Shown: positions 24,159 to 32,502, numbered from the stretch's first letter. The stretch is 64,000 bases of DNA from Brevibacillus parabrevis (GCF_003710905.1 NZ_RHHV01000007.1:102799-166798); one strand, 5' to 3'. Notes: generated by a model not told the origin, from the letters alone. Made by a program: numbers and translations.

Positions 24159-25520
24159 ATGGGAACAAGCAAAGCGATGCTAAAGTCAATTCGTTCTGAA
24201 ATTCATAGCAACATGAGAGAGAACGGATATACACTTAGCAAACTCAGTGAACTAAGCGGTGTTAATCCAGGTCATCTGAGTGAGATTTTAAATAGCAATC
24301 CGCCGCGTGCCATTACGATTGGCCAACTTGACGCAATGGCAATGGTTTTTGGTCAACCTCCTGGATGGTTGTATGAGTTGTACCCGGAAGAATGTATCTC
24401 CGAAGATAGAATCTCGCGGCCGCGTTTGGTACCTTATTTGGTTCGATGCGCTGAGCTTGGGCGGCAGGATTGCATTGAAGCGGTTGTCTCCAAATTACTA
24501 GAGAAGCCCAAAAGTGTTTCCATTCTCTTCACTGTGGCAGAGGAATTATTTCAAAATGGGAAAAAAGCTTCGTCTGTCCCCTTTTATCAGTTCGTGATTG
24601 AAACGGAAAAAGATAGTCATTCTGAATTATTTGTGATCAGCCAATATCGCTTATTTCGTGCGGTACAAGGGGCAAATGCCGAAGATAACTGGAAAGCAAT
24701 CATACGGTTTGAACCCTACAGGAACAGATTATCTGAAAATCTTCAATTGGATGCGTTGCTACAGCTAGCGAATGCGTGCTACACGTTGCAGAAATGGAAA
24801 GATGTTGAGAAATATGCAGACGAATTACGAACTCTAGCTATTGCAGTTTATCAGGATCAGCTACGCAAGAAAGACATCGGTAAAACCGAGGAAAGATTAG
24901 ATACGGAACGTCATCTAGTCGTATATTATGGGCAAAGTTCCTTGCTAAAAGGAATCGCTCTAACTATGCAAGAAGAATATGAGGAAGCAGAAAAGCATGT
25001 GCACGAATATACGGATCTTAGCTGGTTTGAACTGTTGGATGAGATAGGATATAAAGAAGTAAAGAAATTCAATGTCTGGGGAAGGGCCAATTTATATGGA
25101 CTTGGCTTAAAAAAGGGAAACCTGAATCTCCTATCAGAGTATGTTGATTTCTTAACGGAACATCCAAATGAGATTCTTCCCGGCATGTTGACCATCATTG
25201 AAGCAGCTAATCAGCATGGTTTTTGTATAGATGAGCTGCTAGATCATTTTTCTGCTCATCTATCCAGCTTCCATGATCATCAGAACCCAATTAATTTGAG
25301 TCAGAATTTTCACTTTTGGGATCAAAAGTCCGAATATGACTTTAGAAAAGGACGCACCTCACAAGCGATAGATGAGTTACTGCTATGCTTAGATTTCTCT
25401 GACAAAATGGCCTATTATCATGGCTTCAAACGTTGTATCACAAAGTTTTGGAAACACTTGCCCCATGCATCAAACGAGCAAAAAGATCGCTATCAAGCCA
25501 TTTTAGAAGGGAGAGTGTGA
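24159..25520 (+). CDS. RRNPP-type pheromone receptor/transcription regulator (XRE HTH plus TPR), system 2
   Basis: A 453-residue regulator with an XRE-type helix-turn-helix at about residues 10-65 (YTLSKLSELSGVNPGHLSEI) and a long helical TPR-like region (ALLQLANACYTLQKWKDVEK; LLKGIALTMQEEYEEAEKHV). It resembles the system 1 receptor in plan but not closely in sequence, and its coding is markedly more AT-rich. A 49-codon exported-peptide gene starts two bases after its stop codon. AAGGAGG precedes ATG 24159. The arrangement and the peptide tail recall AloR-AloP pairs described in Paenibacillaceae. Regulated genes may include the adjacent Spo0E-like and exported proteins, which is inference. 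Confidence 0.8.
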   Translation: MGTSKAMLKSIRSEIHSNMRENGYTLSKLSELSGVNPGHLSEILNSNPPRAITIGQLDAMAMVFGQPPGWLYELYPEECISEDRISRPRLVPYLVRCAELGRQDCIEAVVSKLLEKPKSVSILFTVAEELFQNGKKASSVPFYQFVIETEKDSHSELFVISQYRLFRAVQGANAEDNWKAIIRFEPYRNRLSENLQLDALLQLANACYTLQKWKDVEKYADELRTLAIAVYQDQLRKKDIGKTEERLDTERHLVVYYGQSSLLKGIALTMQEEYEEAEKHVHEYTDLSWFELLDEIGYKEVKKFNVWGRANLYGLGLKKGNLNLLSEYVDFLTEHPNEILPGMLTIIEAANQHGFCIDELLDHFSAHLSSFHDHQNPINLSQNFHFWDQKSEYDFRKGRTSQAIDELLLCLDFSDKMAYYHGFKRCITKFWKHLPHASNEQKDRYQAILEGRV

Positions 25521-25522
25521 GT

Positions 25523-25672
25523 ATGAAAAGATTTTTTGTTTTATTAGCTGTGATTGTAAGTATTGGGTTGTTTTCCAATGTTGCCCAGGCTTCTAAAGAA
25601 AGCGAATCGCTATCCATTTCTACTATTTCATCTTCTACAATTATTCAATATCATCACGGCGTAGGAGGCTAA
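25523..25672 (+). CDS. Candidate signalling propeptide, system 2 (C-terminal HHGVGG)
   Basis: A 49-residue secreted precursor. A signal peptide (MKRFFVLLAVIVSIGLFSNV, cleavage likely after AQA) is followed by a Ser/Glu-rich linker and the tail IIQYHHGVGG. GGGAG in the receptor's last codons serves as ribosome site, and the ATG is two bases past the receptor stop, so the two are co-translated. The glycine-rich, histidine-containing end resembles the hexapeptide reported for an AloP pheromone of Paenibacillus, from memory. The mature signal is probably the last five to seven residues. A strong terminator follows, closing a two-gene operon. Confidence 0.78.
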   Translation: MKRFFVLLAVIVSIGLFSNVAQASKESESLSISTISSSTIIQYHHGVGG

Positions 25673-25694
25673 AAAGCGTTTTGATAAAGGATTT

Positions 25695-25730
25695 GAAAAA
25701 GCATCCCAAACAAAAAGGGGTGCTTTTTTC
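25695..25730 (+). terminator. Terminator
   Basis: AAAAAGCATCCC (25696-25707) pairs with GGGGTGCTTTTT, followed by more T. It ends the second receptor/pheromone operon. Confidence 0.88.
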
Positions 25731-25804
25731 CTGTTTTTCTATCAACGGTTTTTTTAGGATAACATTGTATAGTTGTAATTGTATTTTATGTTAAAAAAAG
25801 GAAG

Positions 25805-26116
25805 GTGATAATTATAGGAGCTATTGCCTATAAAAAGGGCGTCCCACCCATTCGCCAGGTTCAAGGAACGCCCACAGGAGGAGCAGTTACAGCTCCTATA
25901 AGTAAATGTACCACGCCACCTTTAGATCGGGAAGGAGGAACTTGTCACGATATCATTCAATTGAAAAACATGGTGGAACAATTGCGCGAACAGCTGGTTC
26001 AATTGTATTTAGAGAAGAATGATTTGTTGGATGATAAAGTCGTGGAATTAAGCCAGCAGTTGGATCAGTACATTCTGGTAATTCAATCAAAAATGATGCA
26101 AAAAAGTGTGATTTAA
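25805..26116 (+). CDS. Spo0E-like aspartyl-phosphate phosphatase with unclear start
   Basis: The C-terminal half carries the Spo0E signature: a helix LREQLVQLYLEKNDLLDDKV and then LSQQLDQYI, where SQ-x-LD contacts the phosphoryl aspartate of Spo0A. Spo0E proteins remove phosphate from Spo0A and delay sporulation. The frame opens with GTG 25805, but an unusually good ribosome site (AAGGTGAT, 25803-25810) covers that codon and is correctly spaced for ATT 25811 or ATA 25814, both non-standard. The first 35 codons also run through nested inverted repeats. It may use a rare start, begin later, or be a decayed or structurally regulated gene. It lies next to a quorum-sensing pair, so a link to sporulation timing is plausible. 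Confidence 0.6.
   Translation: MIIIGAIAYKKGVPPIRQVQGTPTGGAVTAPISKCTTPPLDREGGTCHDIIQLKNMVEQLREQLVQLYLEKNDLLDDKVVELSQQLDQYILVIQSKMMQKSVI
25815..25900 (+). repeat. Nested inverted repeats at the start of the Spo0E-like frame
   Basis: ATAGGAGCT (25815-25823) pairs with AGCTCCTAT (25892-25900), and inside it GGGCGT (about 25838-25843) pairs with ACGCCC (about 25868-25873). The pair forms a long two-step hairpin that would enclose or hide the translation start. Confidence 0.5.
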
Positions 26117-26283
26117 TAGTCTAGGGGTCCGGCCAAACGGGGATTCTTCCCTTAACGTGGTTTTTTAATGAAGAATTCTCTCTACACAATAAAAATCCAT
26201 ACTTTTGAATAAAAGGTTACTACAGGACAATTTTTGTACGCTGAAGATTCGAAAGTTTATTTATTTCAAGGAGATGAGCTTGT

Positions 26284-26985
26284 TTGAAAAAGGTTTTAAA
26301 AAAGTCACTAACACTTGTGTGCCTAGCATCCACCTTAGTGACTGGACAAGCGATGGCAGCAGAAACTTTGTTTACTAATAGTTCCTCAACCAATAAAGAG
26401 TACGATCGTAGCGAAGCAAAAAAATATGCTGAAAAGTATGCTGAGCGACCAGGAAACAAAAATTACGCAAATTACGGAAGCAACGGCGATGGCGGCGATT
26501 GCACAAACTTTGTCTCTCAGGTATTACATGAAGGTGGAGGTCTGGGGTTTCATGGGAAGATTGGTTACAATAGGAATGAAAAGGATTGGTACTATTACGG
26601 TCCACATGTTCCTAAAAATACGAATGATAAAAAATCACGCACATCATCTTGGACCGGCGCTCATCAATTTCGGGAGCATTGGGCTGTAGTGAATGGCTCT
26701 GGAGGGGAATTTGCTTATCAAGCTAAAAAGTACTCAGTTCAGGATGCACAAGAGAATTTTGATGATATTTATCAAGATTTAAATACTGGTGATATTGTTC
26801 AATATGTCGATGAAAACGGAAGGACAGTACACTCACAAGTCGTACACAAGTTCAAAGATGGTGATGTATATATGGCGCAACATTCTGTTAATGATGAAGA
26901 TTATTATTGGGGAACAGATTTGCGGTTAAGCGAATGGCTTGATTATGGTGGTGCGTATGTAATTACCATAGAGATAAAAAAATAA
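26284..26985 (+). CDS. Secreted amidase-domain protein (Amidase_6-like)
   Basis: A 233-residue exported protein. The signal peptide MKKVLKKSLTLVCLASTLVT ends near AMA-AET. The mature part starts with YDRSEAKKYAEKYAERPGNK and has the papain-like Amidase_6 pattern GGDCTNFVSQVLHEGG (nucleophile Cys73), RTVHSQVVHKF with candidate catalytic histidine 183 or 188, and a QHSVN segment. Such domains act on unknown amides at the cell surface in Bacilli. The start is TTG 26284, ten bases after AAGGAG. It sits in the AT-rich island after the second quorum-sensing pair and before a secreted coiled-coil protein. Confidence 0.78.
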   Translation: MKKVLKKSLTLVCLASTLVTGQAMAAETLFTNSSSTNKEYDRSEAKKYAEKYAERPGNKNYANYGSNGDGGDCTNFVSQVLHEGGGLGFHGKIGYNRNEKDWYYYGPHVPKNTNDKKSRTSSWTGAHQFREHWAVVNGSGGEFAYQAKKYSVQDAQENFDDIYQDLNTGDIVQYVDENGRTVHSQVVHKFKDGDVYMAQHSVNDEDYYWGTDLRLSEWLDYGGAYVITIEIKK

Positions 26986-27016
26986 GGACAGATTTTTGTC
27001 AATTGGAGATGATTTT

Positions 27017-27538
27017 ATGCGTAAGCTGAATAAGTTGCTAGTAGTAACTTTGTCTGCTGCAGCTTCCCTGAGTTTAGGCATCATCGGGGTTGACGCATAT
27101 GCCGATAAACAACAACGTCTAGCCCAAATGGAGAAGGAATTCAAAGAACAAGAAGAAATCTTGGATAAGAAGTATACTGACAAACAGGAAAAAAAGGTAA
27201 AAGATTTATCGTGGGAAGTTGGTAAACTGAAAAAAGAGCTACATCCCGAAGATCCTGAAGAAGTTTTAAAAAGGAAACTGAGCGCCTTCAAACAAATGAC
27301 GCTCATTCATGAAAACTCTTATAAGGGCGAAAATGTTGAAGAGGTGGATTTCAATGATCCAAAAGTTATCAAGGTTTTGGAAGCGATCGAGAAAAGAAAA
27401 CAACTCATTGAACGAATGGAAAATGAGCTTTCGGGAAATGCGAAATTGACAACTGGTAAGTCTGCACAAGAATTACTTGACGAATTCGAGCAAGAAAAAA
27501 TGGAATTAAGTGACACAACTAAGGACACAAGAGAATAA
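27017..27538 (+). CDS. Exported coiled-coil protein of unknown function
   Basis: A 173-residue protein with a signal peptide (MRKLNKLLVVTLSAAASLSL, likely cut near AYA) and an almost entirely charged helical mature part. It contains heptad-like runs such as QRLAQMEKEFKEQEEILDKK and RKQLIERMENELSG. No enzymatic motif is seen. GGAGAT six bases before ATG 27017 fixes the start; the gap to the amidase-domain gene is 31 bases, so the two are probably cotranscribed and may work together at the cell surface. Confidence 0.65.
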   Translation: MRKLNKLLVVTLSAAASLSLGIIGVDAYADKQQRLAQMEKEFKEQEEILDKKYTDKQEKKVKDLSWEVGKLKKELHPEDPEEVLKRKLSAFKQMTLIHENSYKGENVEEVDFNDPKVIKVLEAIEKRKQLIERMENELSGNAKLTTGKSAQELLDEFEQEKMELSDTTKDTRE

Positions 27539-27554
27539 AGGGGTATTACGAATC

Positions 27555-27602
27555 AAAGGGGGTGTCTCAAAGTCAATTTTTCGGCTTTAGAGATACCCTT
27601 TT
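27555..27602. terminator. Terminator, member of a dispersed terminator-like repeat
   Basis: GGGTGTCTC and AAG pair with CTT and GAGATACCC around a short loop, ending in TTTT. A related sequence in the opposite orientation lies at 56301-56350, sharing GTC, AATTTTTCGGCT and the GGG/CCC ends. Confidence 0.75.
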
Positions 27603-27755
27603 AAATTTCAAACACCTTGGTAAATCATGTTTCTGATTTTTCGATGTTAGCGAATTCTCCCCTGTTGATCGCTTGACAGAACGGTTTGGTCAGGCGGCCT
27701 TTTTTATGTAATATTTCCCTTTTTCGTCTGACTATTTGGCGGAGAAAAAATGTAG

Positions 27756-28189
27756 TCGGGGGGCGCGTCACTGGTCGCCATCCGGGAGAAAGACAGGGCG
27801 ATCGCTTTGTACGAGAAAACGGGCTTTGCTATCTGTGACCAGTCGATTTTTCCGGAACAAAACGGTCATGATCGTTTTGTTGACCGCAAGCGGTACTCGT
27901 CCGCGATGAGAACAAACAAGTAATCGGCTATGCCTTGTACAGACGGATTTTTGAAAACGGAAAACAAACGACAGCCTTGCTGTTTCAGTGTGAGGCAAGG
28001 CCGGAACGGGCCGACCGGGAGGCGATTGTCAGAAGTGCTCTTGCCCATGTCTTTTCGCCATGGGACAAGGAGCTGTATCGCCTCACGGTCAATTTGCCAG
28101 CTTCCAACGAAATGACCATCCGTATTTTGCAAAGGGCGGGTTTTGACGTGATGGCCAAGCAAGTATTCATGACCAGGTCGCTCGTTTAA
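27756..28189 (+). pseudogene. Degenerate tandem GNAT acetyltransferase
   Basis: Two overlapping frames read as acetyltransferase pieces. The first (27756-27923) begins right after an in-frame stop with ASLVAIREKDRAIALYEKTG, the usual end of a GNAT domain, and stops at 27921. The second (27884-28189) continues with VLVRDENKQVIGYALYRRIF and ends with MTIRILQRAGFDVMAKQVFM. A single frameshift near 27885-27895 would join them into a protein with two GNAT domains whose N-terminal part is missing. No ribosome site precedes either piece. This is taken as a truncated, frameshifted relic at the downstream edge of the AT-rich island. Confidence 0.6.
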
Positions 28190-28211
28190 GCCCAGATCAC
28201 TCGACTGACGG

Positions 28212-29468
28212 CTAGGGTTGCGCGTGATACGGAAACGTGATCGTGAATTTGGTTCCGACTTTTGGCTTGCTGGACACGCTTACCGACCCGCCGAACGCGT
28301 GGATGACGTGATAGGAGTACGTAAGCCCGAGACCGGTTCCGCTTGTTTTCGTCGAGAAATAAATGGACCCGAGGCGTTTGATCTGGCCTTCGTCCATCCC
28401 GATGCCGTTGTCTTTGATGATCAGCATGGCGTTGCTTTTCTCAATGAACAGCGAGAGGGACACTTTGCCGTTGACCGTCTCCTCACAAGCTTCGATCGCA
28501 TTTTTGATGAAGTTGACCAAGACTTGTTTGAACTCGTCGGGATTGGCCAGGATCGTGACAGGCTTTTCATAAGCTTGCAGCTCCAGCTCGACATTGTGCA
28601 TATTGGCAAAAGGCAGCATGACTTCCCGCACGACGTAAAGCTGGTCGCATACGTTGATTAGCTCGGTGCGCTCCTTGAGCGGCTTGGACAAAGCGAGATA
28701 CTCGGTCAGGATCGCTTCCGTCCGCTGGATTTCGTCCATGCTGATGCGGATGTACTGATCGGTTTTCGTAATATTTTCAGGATTTTCCTGGATCAGGCGC
28801 AAAAATCCTTTGACCGCTGTGAGCGGATTTCTCACCTCGTGAGCAAGCGATGCGGCGACATGGCTCATCGTTTCGATTTTTTCATTTTGGGCGTGTCGAA
28901 TAAACAGTTCTTTGTCGGATACGCACTTGCTAAATAGCGACAACAAAAGCCAAATTCCGACAAAGTTTTGAACGGGGATCACGAACAAGTAGTAGGCAGG
29001 ATGATGGGATACATAGGTGGGAAAGTATAGATAGGTCAACCCCAAAGCTACCAGGGAAAAGAGCGCGCCCGTCAAAAAAATATACAGTGTTTTCCGATAA
29101 CTGGCTTTGTAACGCCGATACATCAGGAGGGAGATGGAAAAGGTGACAACCAGGGCAAGCAGCGCGAGCCAGATGCCTTCACCACCCAAATAATAGCGGT
29201 ATAGCGCGGACTCGATCAGCAAGACCAGCGCGATCCGCACTCCCCCATAGACTAGGGCAAAAAATACGATGATGTGCCTGATATCGAAAATCACGCCTTC
29301 CGAGACGCTGGTCGCGAAGGTCATGGCCAGAAACATGCAAATCGAGCTGGTCACAAGAATGAAAGCGCGGCTGTAATTGCGCATTCGGTCGCGGTAATAA
29401 ATATTGAACAGGACAAATGGCGTCAGAGCAAAAAACATCTGCAAAATTACTTCTTTTAGTAGAATCAT
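28212..29468 (-). CDS. Membrane sensor histidine kinase (KinB-like)
   Basis: A 418-residue kinase. Six hydrophobic segments fill residues 1-185 (EVILQMFFALTPFVLFNIYY through NFVGIWLLLSLFSKC), similar to the 5TM-Lyt type sensor of KinB. HisKA follows with the phospho-acceptor in ASLAHEVRNPLTAVKGFLRL, then the ATPase with N-box NFIKNAIEACE, DNGIGMD, and GTGLGLTYSYHVI. SLAHEVRNPLTAVKGFLRL is characteristic of sporulation kinases that feed Spo0F or Spo0A. No response regulator gene is adjacent, fitting an orphan phosphorelay kinase. GGGGATG before ATG 29468 supports that start over an upstream ATG at 29486. Confidence 0.88.
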   Translation of the reverse strand: MILLKEVILQMFFALTPFVLFNIYYRDRMRNYSRAFILVTSSICMFLAMTFATSVSEGVIFDIRHIIVFFALVYGGVRIALVLLIESALYRYYLGGEGIWLALLALVVTFSISLLMYRRYKASYRKTLYIFLTGALFSLVALGLTYLYFPTYVSHHPAYYLFVIPVQNFVGIWLLLSLFSKCVSDKELFIRHAQNEKIETMSHVAASLAHEVRNPLTAVKGFLRLIQENPENITKTDQYIRISMDEIQRTEAILTEYLALSKPLKERTELINVCDQLYVVREVMLPFANMHNVELELQAYEKPVTILANPDEFKQVLVNFIKNAIEACEETVNGKVSLSLFIEKSNAMLIIKDNGIGMDEGQIKRLGSIYFSTKTSGTGLGLTYSYHVIHAFGGSVSVSSKPKVGTKFTITFPYHAQP

Positions 29469-29667
29469 CGGACATCCCCATCGCAAATTTGCATGGCTGC
29501 TTCAATCTACGATATTTCGACAAGAGCCTACACGATTCCTCCAAAATTTGGACGCAGCGGCGGAATAAATTTAAAGGAGAAAAGTTTTAAAAACCTAGTT
29601 GACAGATGGGTAAAACACGGATTATAGTCTCTATATACTAATACAAAGGTTTCGAAAATAATAACTA

Positions 29668-29788
29668 CTCTTATCCAGAGAAGGCTGAGGGAATGGCCCT
29701 ATGACGCCCGGCAACCTAGCTGGCAAGATCAATGTCTTGCGAGCCAAGGTGCTAACTCCAACAGGTAGCGATACCTGACAGATAAGAG
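29668..29788 (+). ncRNA. SAM-I (S-box) riboswitch
   Basis: The outer helix CTCTTATC (29668-29675) pairs with GATAAGAG (29781-29788). It encloses the S-box core: CAGAGAAGGCTGAGGGA, GGCCCTATGACGCCCGGCAA, the AGCCAAGGTGCTAACTCCA region and GATACCTG. Binding of S-adenosylmethionine stabilises the aptamer and favours the terminator at 29807, so the downstream importer is made when SAM, and hence methionine, is low. Confidence 0.96.
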
Positions 29789-29806
29789 GCGCGAATCTTG
29801 TCGATC

Positions 29807-29839
29807 AAGCCTCTTTCATCTGTTGAAAGAGGCTTTTCC
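29807..29839 (+). terminator. SAM riboswitch terminator
   Basis: AAGCCTCTTTC (29807-29817) pairs perfectly with GAAAGAGGCTT (29825-29835), followed by TT. The stem sits 18 bases past the aptamer and 75 bases before the importer operon. Confidence 0.9.
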
Positions 29840-29912
29840 TTTTGGAAAGGGAAGGTCGTCGCCTCCTCAGCTTGCAGCACAACAAGGAACAAAGAAAAAG
29901 GGGGATTTTTCG

Positions 29913-30932
29913 ATGAAAAAGAAACTGGGCCTTATCACATCACTCGTACTGGCAGTATCGGTGGCCTTGACCGCGTGCGGCGGCGGAGCCGATACGAAAA
30001 ACACGGCGGCAAACGGCGCTTCCGGCGAAAAAGCGAAGCGGATTGCCCTGATCATGCGCCAAAATGTAGGAACGTTTTCGGCTCAATACATTAACGGTGT
30101 GAAGCAGGAAGTCGAGAAAAACGGCGGAGAGCTGACAGTATTCAACGCAGATACGGATTTGTCGAAAATGGCGTCGAATCTTGACGCTGCGGTCAACCAA
30201 AACTTCGACGGCATCCTGATCGACCACGGTACAGCGGAAGCGTTGCAACAAGGTACGCAAAAAGCTGTCGACAAAAAAATCCCGGTCGTTCTGTTCGACA
30301 CAGACATCAAGCTGCCTGGCGTGCCGATTGTCGAGCAAGACGACAACAAGCTGGCAGAGCTGAGCTTGGAAAAGCTGGCGGCAGATTCCGGCGGCAAAGG
30401 CAACATCGTGAAAATTTGGGTGGCAGGCTTTGCCCCGATGGAAAAACGTCAGGTGACTTATGAAGCGTTCCTGAAAAAATATCCGGATATCAAGGAAGTC
30501 GCCGCTTTCGGTTCCGCGACAAACAACACAGCGCTGGATACCCAAGCACAGATGGAAGCCATCCTGAAAAAATATCCGAACAAAGGCGACATCACGGCTG
30601 TATGGGCATCTTGGGATGAATTTGCCAAAGGGGCAACCCGTGCGATCTTGCAAGCAGGCCGCACAGAAATCAAAGTATACGGCATCGACCTGAGTGATGA
30701 AGACCTGCAACTGATCCAGGAAGCAAATTCGCCATGGGCAGCGACTGCAGCCGTAGATCCATCGAACATCGGACGCACTCACGCAGCGGCTATTTTCCAA
30801 AAAATCAAAGGCGAGCAAGTGCCAGACAGCGTGAAGCTGAATCCGGTGCTGGTGAAACAAGAAGATTTGCCTAAGGACAAAAAAGTGACAATGGGCGACT
30901 TGTCCCAGTACGTGAAAGAGTGGGGCAAGTAA
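29913..30932 (+). CDS. Ribose-type ABC importer substrate-binding lipoprotein under SAM riboswitch control
   Basis: A 339-residue periplasmic-binding protein of the RbsB type (Peripla_BP_4). Lipobox LTAC gives lipidated Cys22. The fold starts with RIALIMRQNVGTFSAQYING and shows FDGILIDHGT, IPVVLFDTD, WASWDEFAKGATRAI and VYGIDLSDEDLQ, typical of pentose or hexose binders. Control by a SAM riboswitch is unusual for a sugar importer and points to a methionine-cycle sugar, most plausibly 5-methylthioribose or a related deoxyribose. That assignment is inference. AGGGGG lies eight bases before ATG 29913. Confidence 0.85.
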   Translation: MKKKLGLITSLVLAVSVALTACGGGADTKNTAANGASGEKAKRIALIMRQNVGTFSAQYINGVKQEVEKNGGELTVFNADTDLSKMASNLDAAVNQNFDGILIDHGTAEALQQGTQKAVDKKIPVVLFDTDIKLPGVPIVEQDDNKLAELSLEKLAADSGGKGNIVKIWVAGFAPMEKRQVTYEAFLKKYPDIKEVAAFGSATNNTALDTQAQMEAILKKYPNKGDITAVWASWDEFAKGATRAILQAGRTEIKVYGIDLSDEDLQLIQEANSPWAATAAVDPSNIGRTHAAAIFQKIKGEQVPDSVKLNPVLVKQEDLPKDKKVTMGDLSQYVKEWGK

Positions 30933-30957
30933 GCATATAGAGCTGGTTGATTTGGCT

Positions 30958-30991
30958 ATTCCCGTTGATCAGTCAACGGGAATCTTGCTTA
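30958..30991 (+). terminator. Intra-operon hairpin after the binding-protein gene
   Basis: ATTCCCGTTGA (30958-30968) pairs perfectly with TCAACGGGAAT (30973-30983), followed by the weak T-rich CTTGCTTATTT. It probably causes partial termination or protects the 3' end, so the binding protein is made in excess over the membrane subunits. Confidence 0.65.
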
Positions 30992-31010
30992 TTTAAGGGG
31001 GGGGCGAAAA

Positions 31011-32501
31011 GTGTCCAGCTTGCAGATGAAAGGGATTGTGAAGCAGTTCTCCGGCGTTCCTGCGCTGCGTTCGGTCGATTTTGAGGTCAAGGCTGGCGAG
31101 GTTCATGCGCTTTTAGGGGCGAATGGGGCGGGGAAAAGTACCTTGATGAAAATTTTGACGGGCGCGTATCAGTCTGACGGGGGGAGCATCACGATTGAGG
31201 GCAAAGAGGTGTCGATTCAATCGCCCCAGGATGCGAAAGCTTTAGGCATCCAGTGCGTGTACCAGGAAGTGGATACGGCGCTGATCCCGTACTTGAGCGT
31301 GACGGAAAACATTTTGCTCGATCAGATTGTCTCGGCAGGCCGCAAAGGATTCATGAACTGGCCGAGCTTGCACAAGGAAGCCGAAAGCATTTTGCAGAGC
31401 TTCGGCTTTTCCATCCCTGTGCGCATGCTCGTCGAGGAATGTACGCTGTCCGAAAAGCAACTGATCCTGATTGCCCGCGCGACCGTGCAAAAAGCGAAGT
31501 ACGTCATTTTTGACGAACCGACAGCTCCGTTGAGCACGAAGGAGAGCGAGCGGCTGTTTCTCATCATTGACCAGTTGAAAAAAGCGGGTGTCGGGATCAT
31601 CTACATTTCCCATCGCCTGCCGGAAATTTTTGAGATATGCGACCGAATCACGATTATGCGGGACGGTCAACTGATCGTGACGAACGATACGTCCCACACG
31701 ACGATGGATGAGGTCATCGGCAACATGCTGGGCAAAAGCTTCGAGGAAGAGTTCCCGAAAGTCGAAGTGCCTGTAGGAGGGGTGCTTCTGGAAGCTGCGG
31801 GAGTGGTTGGCGGCAAGGTTCGCCGCGCCGATTTGAGCGTTCGCGAAGGCGAGATTGTCGGGATTGTCGGGCTGGTTGGAGCCGGGAAGACGGAACTGGC
31901 GAGACTTTTGTTCGGAGCGGATACCGCCGAGGCGGGACAAGTCAGGCTGAACGGCAAAGAGGTGCGGCTGCGGTCGCCAAAGGACGCTGTTGATGCGGGA
32001 ATCGTCCTCGTACCGGAAGAGCGGCGCAAAGAAGGCATTTTTGTCGAGGAATCTGTCCAGAACAACTTGTCTGTCTCCGCTTTGGAGAAGTGGTCGCGGC
32101 TCGGATTTGTCCGCAGAGGGGCAGAAGCGAAGCAGGCGAGGGAGCTGGTGAGCCGTCTGGGCGTAAAGACGGCAGACATCACACAGCTGGTTGGCTACCT
32201 CAGCGGAGGAAACCAGCAAAAAGTCGCGATTGGCAAATGGCTGGATACGGATGCGCAAGTGTTCATGTTCGACGAGCCGACCAAAGGCGTCGACATCGGG
32301 GCGAAAAGCGATATTTACCGCCTGATTGGAAAGCTGGCGGAGCAGGGCAAGGGCGTTCTCTACTTTTCTTGCGAGTTTGCCGAAGTATTGGGCATTGCCG
32401 ACCGGATTTTGGTCATGTTTGAAGGGAAAATCGTCAAGGAGCTGAGCCGCGCGGACGCGACACAGGAGACGATGATGTATTATGCCAGCGGGGGTGAGTA
32501 A
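31011..32501 (+). CDS. Ribose-type ABC importer ATPase, two fused nucleotide-binding domains
   Basis: A 496-residue RbsA/MglA-type ATPase. The first domain has Walker A GANGAGKST (residues 36-44) and Walker B YVIFDEP, with a degenerate signature TLSEKQ. The second has GLVGAGKTE near residue 287, signature LSGGNQQKV and Walker B VFMFDEPTKGVD. Asymmetry between the two halves is normal in this family. GTG 31011 is the start, ten bases after a G-rich ribosome site. It lies in the SAM-riboswitch operon between binding protein and permease. Confidence 0.92.
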   Translation: MSSLQMKGIVKQFSGVPALRSVDFEVKAGEVHALLGANGAGKSTLMKILTGAYQSDGGSITIEGKEVSIQSPQDAKALGIQCVYQEVDTALIPYLSVTENILLDQIVSAGRKGFMNWPSLHKEAESILQSFGFSIPVRMLVEECTLSEKQLILIARATVQKAKYVIFDEPTAPLSTKESERLFLIIDQLKKAGVGIIYISHRLPEIFEICDRITIMRDGQLIVTNDTSHTTMDEVIGNMLGKSFEEEFPKVEVPVGGVLLEAAGVVGGKVRRADLSVREGEIVGIVGLVGAGKTELARLLFGADTAEAGQVRLNGKEVRLRSPKDAVDAGIVLVPEERRKEGIFVEESVQNNLSVSALEKWSRLGFVRRGAEAKQARELVSRLGVKTADITQLVGYLSGGNQQKVAIGKWLDTDAQVFMFDEPTKGVDIGAKSDIYRLIGKLAEQGKGVLYFSCEFAEVLGIADRILVMFEGKIVKELSRADATQETMMYYASGGE

Positions 32502-32502
32502 G

